Below are positions 24,836 through 38,185 of a stretch of DNA of 64,000 nt, in pieces. The notes beneath the pieces are model-generated. The model ran no database searches. It worked only from the letters and a program-made list of their open reading frames with translations, and was not told where the DNA came from. A program made the position numbers and the translations under genes. This DNA is from Membranipora membranacea (taxonomy: Eukaryota; Bryozoa; Gymnolaemata; Cheilostomatida; Membraniporidae), in assembly GCA_914767715.1 (NCBI GenBank), contig OU612066.1, positions 32,710,283 to 32,774,282 on the forward strand. The letters run 5' to 3'. Position 1 is the stretch's first letter, and every line of letters begins with the position of its first letter.

Positions 24836-26701
24836 GATGTGGCTGGTTGCTGAATACTCACACAAGAATAGGACCATGTCAGCGTTTAGGTTTTGTGATA
24901 AAGACAGCTGTCTCTTCTCATGTCTATGATAGCCGTCTCACATTTACGTATTAAACACAGATAAGAGCCACAAATATGTACAGTAATCCTCGCATGAGGT
25001 GAGTTAAAGCTGATAAAAATTCAACAGCCTGATATTAGAGTTTTTCGCAATAATAGAATATTAAAGTGACGAAGGTTGTAATTTTGTCATTTTTAATTTT
25101 TTTTTAATTCATGCTTTCAGCATAACCAAAATTAGTTTTCGAAAACTGCCTTCTGGGATGAAGCTTATTGTTAAAAAGTCAAATAAAATAAAGTAAATTA
25201 TGGTAAGTGAGGTAATGTCAAAGACCGATCCGAATATCAACATATCATATACGGTTGGAAAGCTGCCGAGCTAATGAAAATGAATACCTGAACAAAAACT
25301 TGATTCGATGACGTCGTGTCATTAAAGGGAGGAAATGAGGCAGAAAACGCTGTTTTTGTCAAAGCAGATGGAGGAGTCAAATTAATTGCAAGAAATTTCA
25401 AAACAGGTGGAATGTATACTTAGGGTTGAGTTCATAGTAAAATTTGATTTTCTTTGATAGATGACTAGTCTAAACTGACTTTTTACGTCACGTCATACAA
25501 CGCATTTTTTTTTGTGAAGCCGTGAAAATATGTGAAATTTCAATCATTAATTCAGAACAGATCATAGGCTCGAAACAAAATTAATTATGATTTTCCCTTA
25601 GAGTACACTTCAAATGTCATACATATTGACTTTCAAGAAATTAGCTTGCATATTGCGAAAACAGTAGACTCTCGAAAACACCTGATATTTTTCGTAACTT
25701 TTGCATAACGTCAAATGTGCTGTCCAAATGACCATTATTGTGGCCAAACAAAGTTTTTTTGAAAGTTCTCACATACGAAGCCGCTTTTATTACCCATGGT
25801 GCACGCAGTGAGTGATTTTACCTGTACCTGTAGGGATGTTGACTGGTTCAGTGTATAGTTACAGGCCATGTGAAGAGCGAACCAAGTACAAGGCAGTGTA
25901 AGCACTTTGCTTTCTGAACAACCTATGGAAATTAGGCCACCATCTCAAACCAACATTTTTAATAAGGCAAAATAGCAGAGATAGCAGCGCTAATTATTCT
26001 TCGGGAGAGAATGTAAAGGGTATGAGGTTTATGATCATAATACCAGATTCTGCACAAAAATGCCAGGCTAGCATAGAATTCCATATCTGCAATAGCATTA
26101 TTATTTAGCTTTCTAGCTTTTGCCAAACAAAGGGCTTGGAAAAAACAGCCAGGCCCTCATTACATTCTAGAAGTACCCTAAGGTGTTTTGTCACTGCTTG
26201 CAGTTTTGTAAAAGAGACAATCTCACAGGCTTTATTTCCATGCTAGTAGGGCCAGACAGCCAATCAGATCAATGTCAGATGAGTCCCGGTGTTGAGTGTT
26301 ATTACTGTCAAAAAACTTATGGTAATCTTTCCTACTATGAGTAAAATTCAATTCAGAGCAGGCTCATCAATTCCCATCTCCCTGTGTGAGGCCTGTGCAG
26401 ATTTATATGAATATATATAAGCGCTGTACAGTTTTAAACCTAGTGTATCATTCATTGTTGCTACACCATCTACAATGAGGCTCAGTGCTCGACTTATTAG
26501 TATCGTGCAGATAGAAAAAGACAGGCAGAGTCTCTCAGGGCCAATAAAAAAACTGTGCTGTCGAAATAATTCCAATCAGTGCACTAGCTCATTTTTATTG
26601 ATGATGGCAAATGGGTAGAAACGCCAGAAACGTCTCACAACGAATTCAATATTCAATTCTGCTATCACAACACGCTTAACATTCACCTTTTTTTAACTCA
26701 G
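24836..26701. other. Shared upstream region of two divergent genes
   Basis: This 1.9-kb stretch separates the start of the minus-strand SRCR/ZP gene from the plus-strand gene at 26.7 kb, so it may contain both promoters and the missing first exon of the latter. I found no clear TATA box or other regulatory motif. A short open stretch beginning at the ATG at 26477 does not join the next exon in frame. Confidence 0.35.
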
Positions 26702-29171
26702 AAGTGAATATATGGTCAAAACAGCATTATAAAGGCTCTAACACAACATTTGATCAGAAATCCAATTATTATCTAAGTGAGTATAGAACAATGTGGCGAC
26801 AAGTGGATCATGTCACCATACCAGCCAAGGAGTACACTAAGTATGAGAAGATGCTAGCAGAGGATTTTATAGATACAGTCAGTAAGCCGATGAGGACTAA
26901 AGAAAGGATATCATTGAGCTGCTCGTTGGAGCTAAGGGCAACAAGTCAGGAGCTCAAAGTTAGGTAAATAATAGAGATCCTTGTCTAACTTAGGACTGTA
27001 TTCCGACGAGAGACCAAAAATCCATATTGAAGAGCAACATGAATTCTTTCCTTTTCTAGGTCATATATATATATATATATATATATCTGGAAAGCCAATT
27101 GAGCTTGATTTTGTTTGATAGAGTAAGGAGCGGTTTCTTCTTTTCATTTGCGTCACTGTAGACAAAATCCAACGTGAATATGGTACTATTTATCCTAGGC
27201 TTACAATACATATCCACCTCAAAATTTATTAAGATCTCAAATCTAACATCTGTTATGTAATTAGAGCCGCTATGACCTGCAATGTTTTCTTAGCAAAAAG
27301 GCCTTTTATAACTGCGATAACAAATAAAAACACAACTCATACCTCATACGTCATCCACACATCAAACATAATTCCTAAATTATTTGCAACTCAAATAACT
27401 TTTTTGAAAATTTAATTGTTAGCGTATTACCAAGATCCTAAAGACATTCTAACGGTATTATATTCAAACAAAAAATCTTCTACAAATAAAAAAATACATT
27501 GACACATCCTTGAATTTTGTTTTTAAAGAAATCAGTAAAAGAATCTGTTGACTTTGGGTTGTTAGGGAAAACTATCGCCATTTGAAATAATAGTTCTTTC
27601 AGATATATTGTGTGTACACAAAATACACACACCAGAAATAGCACCTAACATTTATCGGTCTAAGCAAAGTTTGACTACAAAAAAATACAAAAATTCATTA
27701 TGCAAGGGCGAATTTTGCAATACGTCAAAGCATTGAGAAGTAACACGTCATCAGAAATAAGCTAAGTGTGGTTAATGAATGAAATTACAAATCTCTGTCT
27801 TTTAGAAACAACAGGAAAAGAGTAAGTATTGCGCTGCCGGCAGAACGTCCTGCTAGTCCAGCAATGGAAGAGGTGGTACGATTGAGAAAGAGTGAGAACT
27901 ATCTCAAGTTTCCACAGTACCGTGAAGATGGGACAGTTACAACAACAATCCTACCAGCAATACTGCTACCTAAGAACTCAGCTAAGAAAAGAAAGAAGAA
28001 ACAGAAGCTAGGCACTTCATGCTCAAGAATGGTGAAGTTGCCTTCTATCCACATCGCCAAATCTGACAGCAAACTCGAGAGGAGTACTTCGATGCAGTAT
28101 AAACCATCAATAAACCGCAAGAAAACTATAAAAACCCGGAGCACGAATCTTAGTGCTGTCGCTGAACTAGTCATACCTCCGATAGCTACCTCCCCCGATA
28201 ACAGATCGGCCAAGAGACGCCCAAAGAAATTTAGTGGAGGCTCTGTAGAACTGAGGACAGATGTACCACACACACCAAAGATACTTGTCTCAGAGAGTGA
28301 CGGGAATAACTTCTCTGCTCAAAACATCCAAGAGAGCGAGCCAGGTATGTAGGGCTTACTGACCGAGTATTGGTAGTATCGATTTTCCAAGGATTACTAT
28401 CTACATTTCTCATGTCATGCCTAGACACATGAAAATCAGCAGACACAGTGTTAAACTTGGTATTGAATCTAGAGCAGTGAGTAGCTGCTAGAATTTAGTT
28501 TAGCTGGGTGATATAATGTTAGCTAGCACTAATTGTAGCTAGCTCAGGTCGCACTTATTATAAAGTAATCAGCTGGAGTAAATTTTAGTTAGCTGTCACA
28601 TTCCCTATTTCACCTGAATGGTTGCTCTGACTCCTCTTACAAGTATGACTCACTGGCATTGGGATCAAGGAGCTTAATTAAAAGTAGCTAATAAAGCCTG
28701 GTGAGGCCGAGATTCCCATCTTTTGCAGCTCTTTGTTGTTTATTATGGGAAACCTTTGTATTCTGAAACACAGTCGAAACAGAGGTTGTATGGTTTCTCA
28801 CATGATAAAATTTACATTTTATCTTTCATGTATCAGGTACAGTGAAGCTATCTATATACTATCATGAGCCACCTAAGAGGACATACTCAAACAGCTCAAG
28901 TCGAGATGGAAGGGAAAATATTTACAACCATCATCAGACAAACCCGAATATAAAAGGGATGATTTTCGATAAAAGTAACTTATGTTATTATCCTTTGGAC
29001 ACCGGTCAACAGAAACAACAAAAGAAGGTTTCGCCGTCTTCAATGGGAGCGTTGGCGGATGTTGTTTTGTTCAAACTACAGGTAGATGAAGCCATGGGAA
29101 GACAACAAGGCTACCGAGCAAACAGAATAGTCAACGTGACAACTAGAAAACTCATCAAAGGGAAGAAATAG
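26702..29171 (+). CDS. Unrecognised basic protein, three exons seen, 5' end missing
   Basis: Exons 26702-26962, 27806-28344 and 28837-29171 join in frame across GT-AG introns, giving at least 378 residues ending KLIKGKK. The first has an acceptor before it, so one or more 5' exons are missing. The protein has a first part with WSKQHYKG and WRQVDHVTIP, a lysine-rich middle (AKKRKKKQK, KRRPKK), and a final part with KLSIYYHEPP and GMIFDKSNLCYYPL. No domain is recognised. Basic clusters could be nuclear localisation signals; that is a guess. Its neighbour upstream is the divergent SRCR/ZP gene. Confidence 0.65.
27061..27087. repeat. AT dinucleotide microsatellite
   Basis: About 12 TA units lie in the first visible intron of the plus-strand gene at 26.7 kb. 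Confidence 0.95.
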
Positions 29172-31153
29172 ATAGAAATGGATATAGTATAAAACCAAAA
29201 GAGTCAACAAATGTAGTATTACTGTATATAGCCATTTTGTATAAAGCTGTAGAGACCCAAACACCCTAAGTATTATTATCTTGTTACTGACAATATGACG
29301 TATGTGCTATTTACTCAACTTGTTTTAACGTTGGGTCATTTCTGTGGACCATACACACAACATTTACATGTTGGATTTGATTTCGACTATTAGCTGCAGG
29401 CAGCCAATTTTTGAAAAGGGATCAATTTTAATTTCAACTCTCTCTAAAAAAAACCCGCACATTTGTGTCTCTCATCCTGTTGCCTGACTCGGCGTGACAA
29501 AACCTTTGACTGCGTATTTTCTTTTCAACCAATGTTCACACCATACGTTGGAAAGTCTAAGTGCTCAGACAGCTGTATGCGCGAGTTTTTAGCATGACAT
29601 TATCAAATGGAAAGAAATGGCTGATAGTTTTATGCCACAAACTCGTACTTACAGCTGTCATATCATCGACCATCGGGTAAAATTAAGCCAACAGTGTAGC
29701 CATGTCTATTTTTCTGATAGCAATGCTAGTTTTTAGCCAATTTAGTGAGTGGGTTTTTAGAGGGATTGTAATAAAATTAGTTAAATAATGAGAACAATTG
29801 ATTGATATTTGGGCACCCCCATGCAATTTGCACCAAACTGTCCCAGGGTTTAATCGTCATCAGGGGGATTAGTAATGTCAATACAACATGCTATGTAAGT
29901 ATTGATTAGCAAATACGTAAAAAAAAAGACTAATTGCAGCGCTTAGTAACGTTTACTTTTTGATAAGTGGCAATTGTACCATAGCCCGCAATTAACAGTG
30001 TGCTGTACAACCCAGTTGACCCATGAAAACATGTTTTAAATAGTCCCTGAGGTAGGGTATTTGCAAACAGAACCAAGTTCCGTCAAAATGATATGATAGA
30101 CAGTCTCAGATATTTTTATTTATTATCCATCCTGAAATCCTGATGACAATTACTCATGCATTTACTGATTAGATTCCATATAAATCATGGCGGTGAAACG
30201 ATTTCTAGCCATGAAAAATTTCCAAAAATATTGCTTGTTTGATTGAGGCTATGTTTCAGTAATATTATCAAATAAACTTCGGAAATACCACAACTACAGC
30301 CTTAATATGTCATGACAACACTAAACAAATGCTCCAATCCCTGCATTTCGTGGGAGCATCATATCAGACATATCAAATATATTTGAAATTGAGTCTTTCA
30401 GTGGCGAATATAAAGGGAATTTTTATGGTTTGTATGCATTCCATGGTATACCTCATCAAATTGAATGAATGTACTTGTTCAACGCTGAAATCTGTTGAGG
30501 GAATGATGGAAAAGTACCCATATTTCACTACTCTATAATTGAAGTTGTGTATCCCTCTGCCAGGGAGCCGTACAGCAGGGTAGAGGGGTAAGGTTTTGGG
30601 GGCTCAAAGTAGCATGCATCTGTTGCAATATAATCTTCATTGTATTGATTTGAGGATATTGAGCGTGTTCTCAAAAATAGAAAAGTACATAGGGCTGCAT
30701 GAAGAGTTACAGTTGCTTATATTGTTATCCAGAAGTCAGTCAAGTAAGATGCTGTGAGGGTCGTTTGTAGAATTTTGTTATCAACGACACCTCACCACAG
30801 ATCACCATTCACCGCTTGGGATGTGGCTGATAATGGGAAACCACTACCACCCGTCCAGGAAAAGTTTGAGCAACTAAAATAGGTACTTGAAAGATCCAAT
30901 TGTCAACAACTACAGTACAATGAAGAATTTCCTAGTTCATTTCAAATAATTATAGGTGAGTAAGCAGGCCCATAGTGCGAGCAGACACAGGGTGGAAAAG
31001 TACTATTTTTGGCTAAACAAAATTTCCTTTAATTCTTATCTCGTAATTTATTTTTGTCTAACAATACACTGCAGGTTCAGCAAATTGACACAAAATCACG
31101 CCAGTTTATAAGGTACTATACGTGTAAGCATCTATAGACTCTGAGTGAGATGG
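29172..31153. other. Convergent intergenic region
   Basis: This 2-kb AT-rich gap lies between the 3' ends of the plus-strand gene and the minus-strand C8orf76 homologue. An AATAAA on the minus strand (31047-31052) fits the latter. No other feature was seen. Confidence 0.5.
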
Positions 31154-34100
31154 TCATGTTATGTTTGTGATGAGAGATTCCCATCTTCTGCTGAATAAAT
31201 CATCTAATTCTTCCAATGTCATCTCTTCAATCACTTTGAGCTGTAAAAGGTGATGGTCAAGGGTCGGGTAATTGTATTGACATCTTATTTACTAATAAAG
31301 CTTCACATGATTATATTTGGCTGGTGGACTAGATATAGCCGACACCTACACTTATTATTTCTTATTATGTTCCCATTATTAATAGCTCATGTACAAAGTT
31401 CTTCACTTATCCAGTCTCCGATTGGTAAGGAGTAGCCAATCAGCAGGTTCTCAAAATTAACATAAACAGGAAGTGTCACATTGCTAACCCTGGAAAACTT
31501 GTATTCACGTTACGATGACACTTGTTATCATTTATGTGAAGGTGCAGCTGTGAAATATTGGTACATGCTGAGAGGCTCACTTTTATAGATGGCACAGCAC
31601 AACTATCTCCGAATAATGATCTCACATTCAAACCCACCTTATACTCCTCGGTTTGCCATTCTTCATGAGAACGTTCCTCTATGTCCTGAGATTTTACAAG
31701 CTGTCAAAAATTGTAAGCGCTGTTATAAAGTACCTGCCGATGTCACGTTAAGCCAAGGCCAAAATGCGTATATGCATCAAGTAAGTACATAAACTAGAAA
31801 AGTATCACATTAATCTTTTTGTCCCTTTATTATTCCACTCCACAGAAATTCTTAAATAAATACTTACAGATTCGATGCGAGATAACTTCTCTTCACTAAC
31901 TTCACTAGAATGCTGACCAATCAAATCATGTACCTGTATGAGTATTAGACAAACATTGTCAGATGCTCTTGTTTTAAGTCCAAAGATTTGCAAAAAAATG
32001 ACAGAGTTTTCACATCCATTCACCTAGCGTTTTTTAGGCATTTCACCGTTGAGAAGCAAAAAAAAGGCTTTAAAACTTGCTGCATTTAGAAACTTCTATA
32101 GGCAGGCTTTTGAGAATGGCTCAACTTCTGCAGATCAGGAATAGTTAGACCCTCGACACAAGTTCTCATTAGAAGCATGAAAAATTTCGCTAATCTCTAA
32201 CTTACCTGTTGAGTCATGGCTTCGTGTTTGTTTTTGATCAGATCTTGAACACCTTTTAGATTAATATCTAATAACAACCTAAAATATGACCATAAAAGAT
32301 TATAAACATATATTACAATCGAACCCGGCATTATCAAATCTGACAGATCGACCAACAGATTGAGTGACATATGTTATGTCTCTTGCCACTACCATACGCC
32401 CTACAATTTGGCCAGATATAATTGTTGTGGAAGTTAGAGCATAACAATCTAGTTCCTCCATGTTGATATGCATTGAAAAGGTGACAAACATGAAATAAAT
32501 TGCAAATATTTTATGACAGTAAAGAATTGCTAAGCAGCATCAGCTTTGTGCATAACACAGTGAAAACTGAGAGTAGTTTCTGACTCTACGCTGAGGAAAA
32601 CTTCAGCTTCAGGGAGGTTCAACAATATTGCAGTAATGGTGATAGAGCGCAGGCTAAATAAAACAGGAAACAGCTGTATGTGGTTCTGTTTTAGTTTGAG
32701 CAGCTTTTGACCCTGAACCGATGAAAAGTATCATGAAATTTTTCACTGAGTAATCATCCGATTTAGATCAAATATTTTTCACAAGATGCAATCTGCTATG
32801 GATTGATGAGGGCTTGCTTGGAACTTTGTAACCATGGTAAAGATTGGAAATATCCCAACACCAAACCTTGTTCTGATGAGGTAGAGCAATCTGAAAAGAG
32901 GATCTGTTTGTAGATTAGAATATTCCAGCCACAGAAAATGATTATAGGGGTGCAGAATTAACAGTTTCTTCATAATATTACTCAGCTCTACAAAACATCA
33001 GGCAAATATCGGATCAGTTCACGCTAATTGAGATTTGGTTTCTCCATGAAATACAGTAAAGCCAGGAATTATATCTCTTGTTTCTCAGAAAATCACACCG
33101 AGCTTTGCCCTTGATGCACAAGAGGAGACAACTCTAACGACAAGATCATGAAAAGTTTAATATTTCGCAAATGCTTGTTATAGCTTAATTAATGGTTAAA
33201 ATTAACTAACCCTCTCTTTATTACATAGGCTACCACCTTAGCTAGACAATATTTAGTGCTAGTTTTCATTAAAGGGCAACCAGGGTTTCAAACAACCTCC
33301 CATTGATTAATAGCACATTGCACCTTCTGCATAGGGAAAGAGACAAAATCTATTTCGGATGATTATTCAGCCAGAATTCTTGTGAAACATTTCTTCCATC
33401 AGGTACTCAAACTCAAACTAAAATAGAATACCACAGAGCAGTTTCCTGTTCCTGTTATTATTTAGCCTGTGCTCTATCATCATTACAGCAATGTCTTAGA
33501 ACCTCCCCTAAACTGAAGTGTTACCCAGCTTAGAGTCAGAAACTACTTTGAGTTTTGCATCGCGTAATGCACTAACCTGATGCTGCCCAGCACATTATTT
33601 ACTACCCGTTAATGTATCGCTGCAAAACCTTGGTTGCCCTTTAAGCCAGTCACAAATAGCCAAATTAAACACTAGGTTATATTTACTCCTCTAAGGTTGC
33701 TTTAGTAATTCAATGTCTGTTTAATAGCATTTTACATTTTTATGTAGTCCGAGCTAATCATGCTACCACTAATGTATACACAAGATACAAATGAAGATAG
33801 AGAAGTCTTGCCTCACCTTTATTAGGTTCAGATAACAGTATCCTGGATTGAATATATAGATTAGTTAGCTTGTGATCTGCACTTTTACACAACTCATCCT
33901 AAAAATGGGTGAAACTCAGATTATCCATTCAAGTCATGAAACTCAGGTTAAATGTATATTTGATTGTTCACAAGGAATATCAGTAAAACATTTAATTCAG
34001 GATATGGATTTAAAACTTAGATATGCTTGTTATTATTCTAGTAATCTCATAATATATTTTGCAATCTAGAGCAGGGTCCCCGGAAAATTTTGAATAAAAG

Positions 34101-35500
34101 AATTTAAGAAAATTAAGACGGCTCAAAGGATTTGACTGGTTGGCAATTAATGGCTATACACTGCATTGATATAAACCATGGGAATACAAATATTTGGTTG
34201 ATCGAGCCATGCAATACATCTTCATATAAATGAATTTGCGCTCAGACAAAGGCCGAATGGAGCCACACTTTAAAGTCCTCAAATATTGATTATAACAACA
34301 AAACACGGGTGCAAGACAAGATGGAAATTGATATCAAATATGGCCACCTGACGACCTGTCTGTCTTGGGATGTTTCAATCAAATCTTGTACTCACTGATT
34401 TTAGACAAAAGAGCTTAGCATTCTCATCTTCCCCAAGCCTTCTGTAACACAGTGCTATCGACTCGTACACTTCAGACATCAAACTTCTGTTCTTTCCAAA
34501 TCTCTTCTCTGAGACAAACGGTAAAAAGTAATCATCAGATAAACAGTGCATGTAAAACAAAGGATCACAACAGTGACTGTAATTCAACAGTGACTATATT
34601 ACAGCAGTGACTGTGATGCAATGGGCAACATGTCTTCCTGAATATAGAAATGATTTCAGTTCAAATCTTGTACATCGAGAGAAAGGTAAACCAGATTATA
34701 AACAGATTTACAAGTCTCTCTCTTTACCTTCAGTCATTTATACAGCTGGTGACAATTTGTGGTCTGGAAGACATGGATCAGCAAAACTGAGGAGAAAAAT
34801 ACAGGGTTGTGTCTACCACCACATGAACGCTAGGATTGGGTCTTTGAAATCATTTAGGCAATAATCTCCTAAACCTATCCATGGCATTTGGGAATCATAC
34901 AAGAATGGCTTGAAGGAGGATGTGTCTAAAGAGTTGGATTTCATCTGAAAACTAGCAGTAACCTTTTAATAAACCCATATATGTGTCCAAAGCTGACTGG
35001 TAATTCTTTTGTTGGTAGTAGAAGTCGGCCCTGAACTTGATATCATCCTCATCGGTGCATTGACTGTCATCAAGAAACCACTGCAAACAGATAAACTAAT
35101 TAACTTGTGATATTTATAGAATTGAGTGCTGTGTATAGTTTAGCCAAACCAGAAAACAGGTAAACACAACACATAACTGTAGGATCTCAAGAGCAGCAGA
35201 GGCATGGATTATGTTATGTGCGAAAATATGGTATGCATGTCTAAACAACACAGCACACAGGCGCAGCATGGAATGAAGAGTGGTACTTGCTTCTTCGGTG
35301 TCTACTGCATTGTGGTTTCACATCTGTGCTCGGAGCTATCATGCTACTAGGAGAAGCATGAGGATTACACAGCTGATTTGGGAATGGTTTTAGATCAAAC
35401 ATACCTGAGGCTTGCAGCATTTAGGAGAATAAGGGGCCTGATGTCTGCTGCTCCTGGTCACAGAAGGCTGAATTATATCATCTAAATCTCCGAATTCCAT
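31154..35500 (-). CDS. C8orf76: C8orf76-like TPR-type protein, 7 exons
   Basis: Exons 35405-35500, 34963-35080, 34396-34508, 32867-32985, 32206-32278, 31868-31933 and 31154-31240 join in frame, giving 223 residues. Matches to my recollection of human C8orf76 include KPQWF followed by an acidic stretch, a TPR-like helix pair (YYQQKNYQSALDTYMGLL), KLFCLKS, LLILHPYNHFLWLEY and LIRTRLLLDI. The C-terminal MTLEELDDLFSRRWESL corresponds to a human EEFEDKWF segment. It is shorter than the human protein (about 380 residues). The molecular function of this family is not established. The exon 3-4 junction uses an acceptor preceded by another AG two bases earlier. Confidence 0.85.
32533..33592. repeat. 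Inverted repeats flanking C8orf76 exon 4
   Basis: Arms 32533-32706 and 33404-33592 are reverse complements at roughly three-quarters identity over about 175 bases. Shared blocks are AGTAGTTTCTGACTCTA, GATAGAGC and CAGGCTAAATAA. The enclosed 0.7 kb contains exon 4 of the C8orf76 homologue (32867-32985). Confidence 0.75.
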
Positions 35501-35603
35501 GACAGTCAGTTTCTAGCAGGCACGCTCAGATGTGAATTTATAGATATTTCTGTTGATGCAAAAGAAATTGGTGACCTGGAATATATAATGATTCGGTGAT
35601 TAC

Positions 35604-35652
35604 CTACAACTAGCCAGGGTTCCCAGACAACTAGCCAGGGTTCCCAGACAAC
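35604..35652. repeat. 22-bp tandem duplication
   Basis: Two perfect copies of a unit containing AACTAGCCAGGGTTCCCAGAC stand in tandem just upstream of the C8orf76 start, followed by a partial third (AACTA). Confidence 0.85.
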
Positions 35653-36208
35653 TACTCATAACTAGTCGGTGATCATTTCTGGTTGGCATCAGGACAAAGC
35701 ATCAATAGCAGGCTTACACAGCAAGTTGCTAGCATTAAAAACTAGGCCCTGCTTTGCCAGCTAGTAAGTGAGCAAAGACAGTGGAACAACAACACATCGG
35801 ATAAAGGAACCTTTGGTTTTGCACATTTTGGTTCAAAGTGATTCCATGTAGCCCACTGACCTGCAATCTTGAAACTCAGGAAACATGACTTTTATTTTGT
35901 GATGAATGATATGCTATAGTGGCAAGGGAGTGGAAATGAGACTTACTACAGGCACTTGTCGACTACCGATACTAATGGCATGCGGATAACCTAGTTACTA
36001 GTAATATTACCCAGCCAGTCAGCCTGTTTTAAAAACCAGAACCAAGTTTTAAAAAAACTACTCATCATTAAAAGTTAGCGAGTGCTATTGTTGTTTCGTA
36101 TTTATTAATCCTGTTCTGAAATTCAAAATCAAGCGACAGCAACAGGAGTTGTGAGATGTGGCAACACTGTTGTATGGCAGTCTTCATTGCAGAAAAAGCC
36201 TGCTTTTG

Positions 36209-36268
36209 TCTAGACAAGCTTTGGGGGGGGGGGGGGGGTACAACAACAATAAAGCTTGTCAAGACAGG
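36209..36268. repeat. Short relative of the 12.06-kb hairpin element
   Basis: An AGACAAGCTTT arm, a long G run, and an AAAGCTTGTCAAGACAGG arm form a hairpin sharing its ends with the 100-base element at 12061. Confidence 0.65.
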
Positions 36269-36419
36269 TTAGGGGCAGGGTAGTAGCCACTTTCATAAAT
36301 AAGTCATAGAGGATGGTTTGTTGGTACAGCCCATGCTGTGTACTAAGACACATTTTAGGTACTCAGTCCAATGCAACGCTCATGCAACATCCCAAGGTGC
36401 CCTTCAACAGCAGGTCTTC

Positions 36420-37170
36420 TCCAATACCTGGGACTTTGGCAATGTTTGACTGCCCCCCCCACCCTTTGAGTTTTTGGTGTTTGAAGGTAATTCATGGTTG
36501 GAAGACAGATCCAACTTTCATGGTCTCTGGAGTCAAAAGAGATTTGAAAAGCACCTCCCTGACTGAGTATTCTGTTTGAAAGACTACCTCCTAAGCTGCT
36601 CATATATACCTCATTTCATGGATTTTGTCAGCTGTAGCTCTTTCAGACGCAGATGCACAAATCTATAGCATTATGCATATAAACACTGGTTTTCTGCTTT
36701 CAGGTTTTTTCATGATGTGTCCGTACTATATGATTTAGGGAAGTACAACCAATGTCTTGTAATTCAATCGGAACCAATCAGAAATCCTGACAATAATTAA
36801 AGCACAAAGCCTCAGAACTGCTTTATTGGTAAAATCCTACGGCCCTGAATTAATTAAACCTGTGTTTTAAGCCTAGGCTATAGATTTGTACATAATTGTC
36901 TGCGCATGTTTGCAAAAGATTTTGATTTGAAATTGTTTGCTGAAAGAGCTACATGTGTCAAAATCCATCAAATGAGGTAGGCTATGTATGATCAGCTAAG
37001 GAGGTAGTCTTTCAAACAGAATACTGAGGGAAGTGCTTTCCAAAATTCTTTCGACTCCAGAGACCATGAAAGTTGGATGTGTCTTCTCAACCAGGAATTA
37101 CCTTCAAACACCACAAGCTCAAGGGGGGGGGGGCAGTCAAACATTGTCAAGTCCCAGGTTTTGGAGTAGA
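36420..37170. repeat. Foldback element
   Basis: Inverted arms of about 230 bases (36420-36660 and 36935-37170) share blocks such as GGAGGTAGTCTTTCAAACAG and AGAGACCATGAAAGTTGGAT in opposite orientation. A 300-base spacer has no coding signal. Confidence 0.75.
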
Positions 37171-37530
37171 CCTTACCTCAGTTCTTACTTCAGGTGAGGT
37201 AATTGCTACATCAGGGTTAATGAATCCAGAAATTTGTTTCCTGTCAGTCCATATTCGTTCCAGGTCATTAACAGTGTCACCTACAGGAAGCGGGGTGCTA
37301 TCAAGGGGGTGCAGGTAGGGAGCTGGAAGGGGGGAGGGCATTCCAATCCTTGGTAGTCTTCATAAAGAAGGACCACTGATGGTGTTGCGTTTTGAGATGG
37401 GGGATCAGGTACTGATGACTATGTCGGCGAGAAAGATGGTGTGTCGCAGGTTGGATGTTTTTGGGGATGGTATTAGTGTCTGGGTAGTGCATCTCCCGGA
37501 ATAGTTTCAGCCTTCTGTCCTTGCGTCTCT
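37150..37530 (-). pseudogene. LINE reverse transcriptase C-terminal remnant
   Basis: The minus strand encodes RRLKLFREMHYPDTNTIPKN, then HQWSFFMKTTKDWNALP, the typical C-terminal signature of non-LTR retrotransposon reverse transcriptases (a Phe-rich stretch then a WN-LP motif). The frame is open for only about 100 codons with no upstream catalytic part. The local GC content is above that of the neighbouring genes. Confidence 0.65.
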
Positions 37531-37865
37531 CGCCTGGCTGCTCCCAGCCAAGACGGTGTACTAATCCGGTGACACTCGTCTCCCTGTCACACCGTCTGAC
37601 CTGTGGCCCAACGCATACAGCAATGTGTCAGAGCGGTGACAGGACAGACCGGTGGCAGGACGCACTCATGCAGGTCCTGCCAATTTATCTTTACCTAAAT
37701 TATCTGCACCTTCTGGTGAGGAGAGAGTTCATTGGTTCTGCAGCATAGACCCTGAGTGCTGTAGGACATACAGCACCTGCAATACTGTTGGGTGTTGTGA
37801 CTGGCGGTGTTGTTGTGTCTGTTGGAGTGCTGTGGCATCATACTACACCTTTGCTCCATGGGCCG

Positions 37866-38185
37866 TACATGCCTTTACTTTGCCAATATCCACTATAAAT
37901 ACCAGACATTCTTGGCAAAGTAAAGGCATGCAAGTCCAAGGGTGCCATGCTATGCCCCCCCTGCCCACCACACAATGCTTATCAACCCAGTCTAGGAGCT
38001 CTCCTGGTCCAAAGGCATATATAATGTACATGGACTCAGGGAGAATAGAAGGGTGGAGCCTGCACTTCCATACCCCTTACTGGACTGTGGTAGCCTGGGC
38101 AGGCTGTCGGAGGGGGGTTGAGTGGGAACTGGTGTCCCCCCCCTTCCTTCCTACCCACCCCAGACAGCCTGCCCAGGCTAGGACT
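37866..38185. repeat. Two perfect 18-bp hairpins
   Basis: CATGCCTTTACTTTGCCA and its complement enclose 27 bases (about 37868-37931). TAGCCTGGGCAGGCTGTC and its complement enclose a G/C-rich loop of about 60 bases (38091-38182). Both lie inside an open plus-strand frame (37652-38344) that I do not consider a gene. Confidence 0.8.

Noticed and set aside
31589-31780. Plus-strand open frame ending in a CAA-GTAAGT donor
   Set aside because: It lies within the last intron of the C8orf76 homologue on the other strand. No partner exon could be joined and no similarity was recognised.
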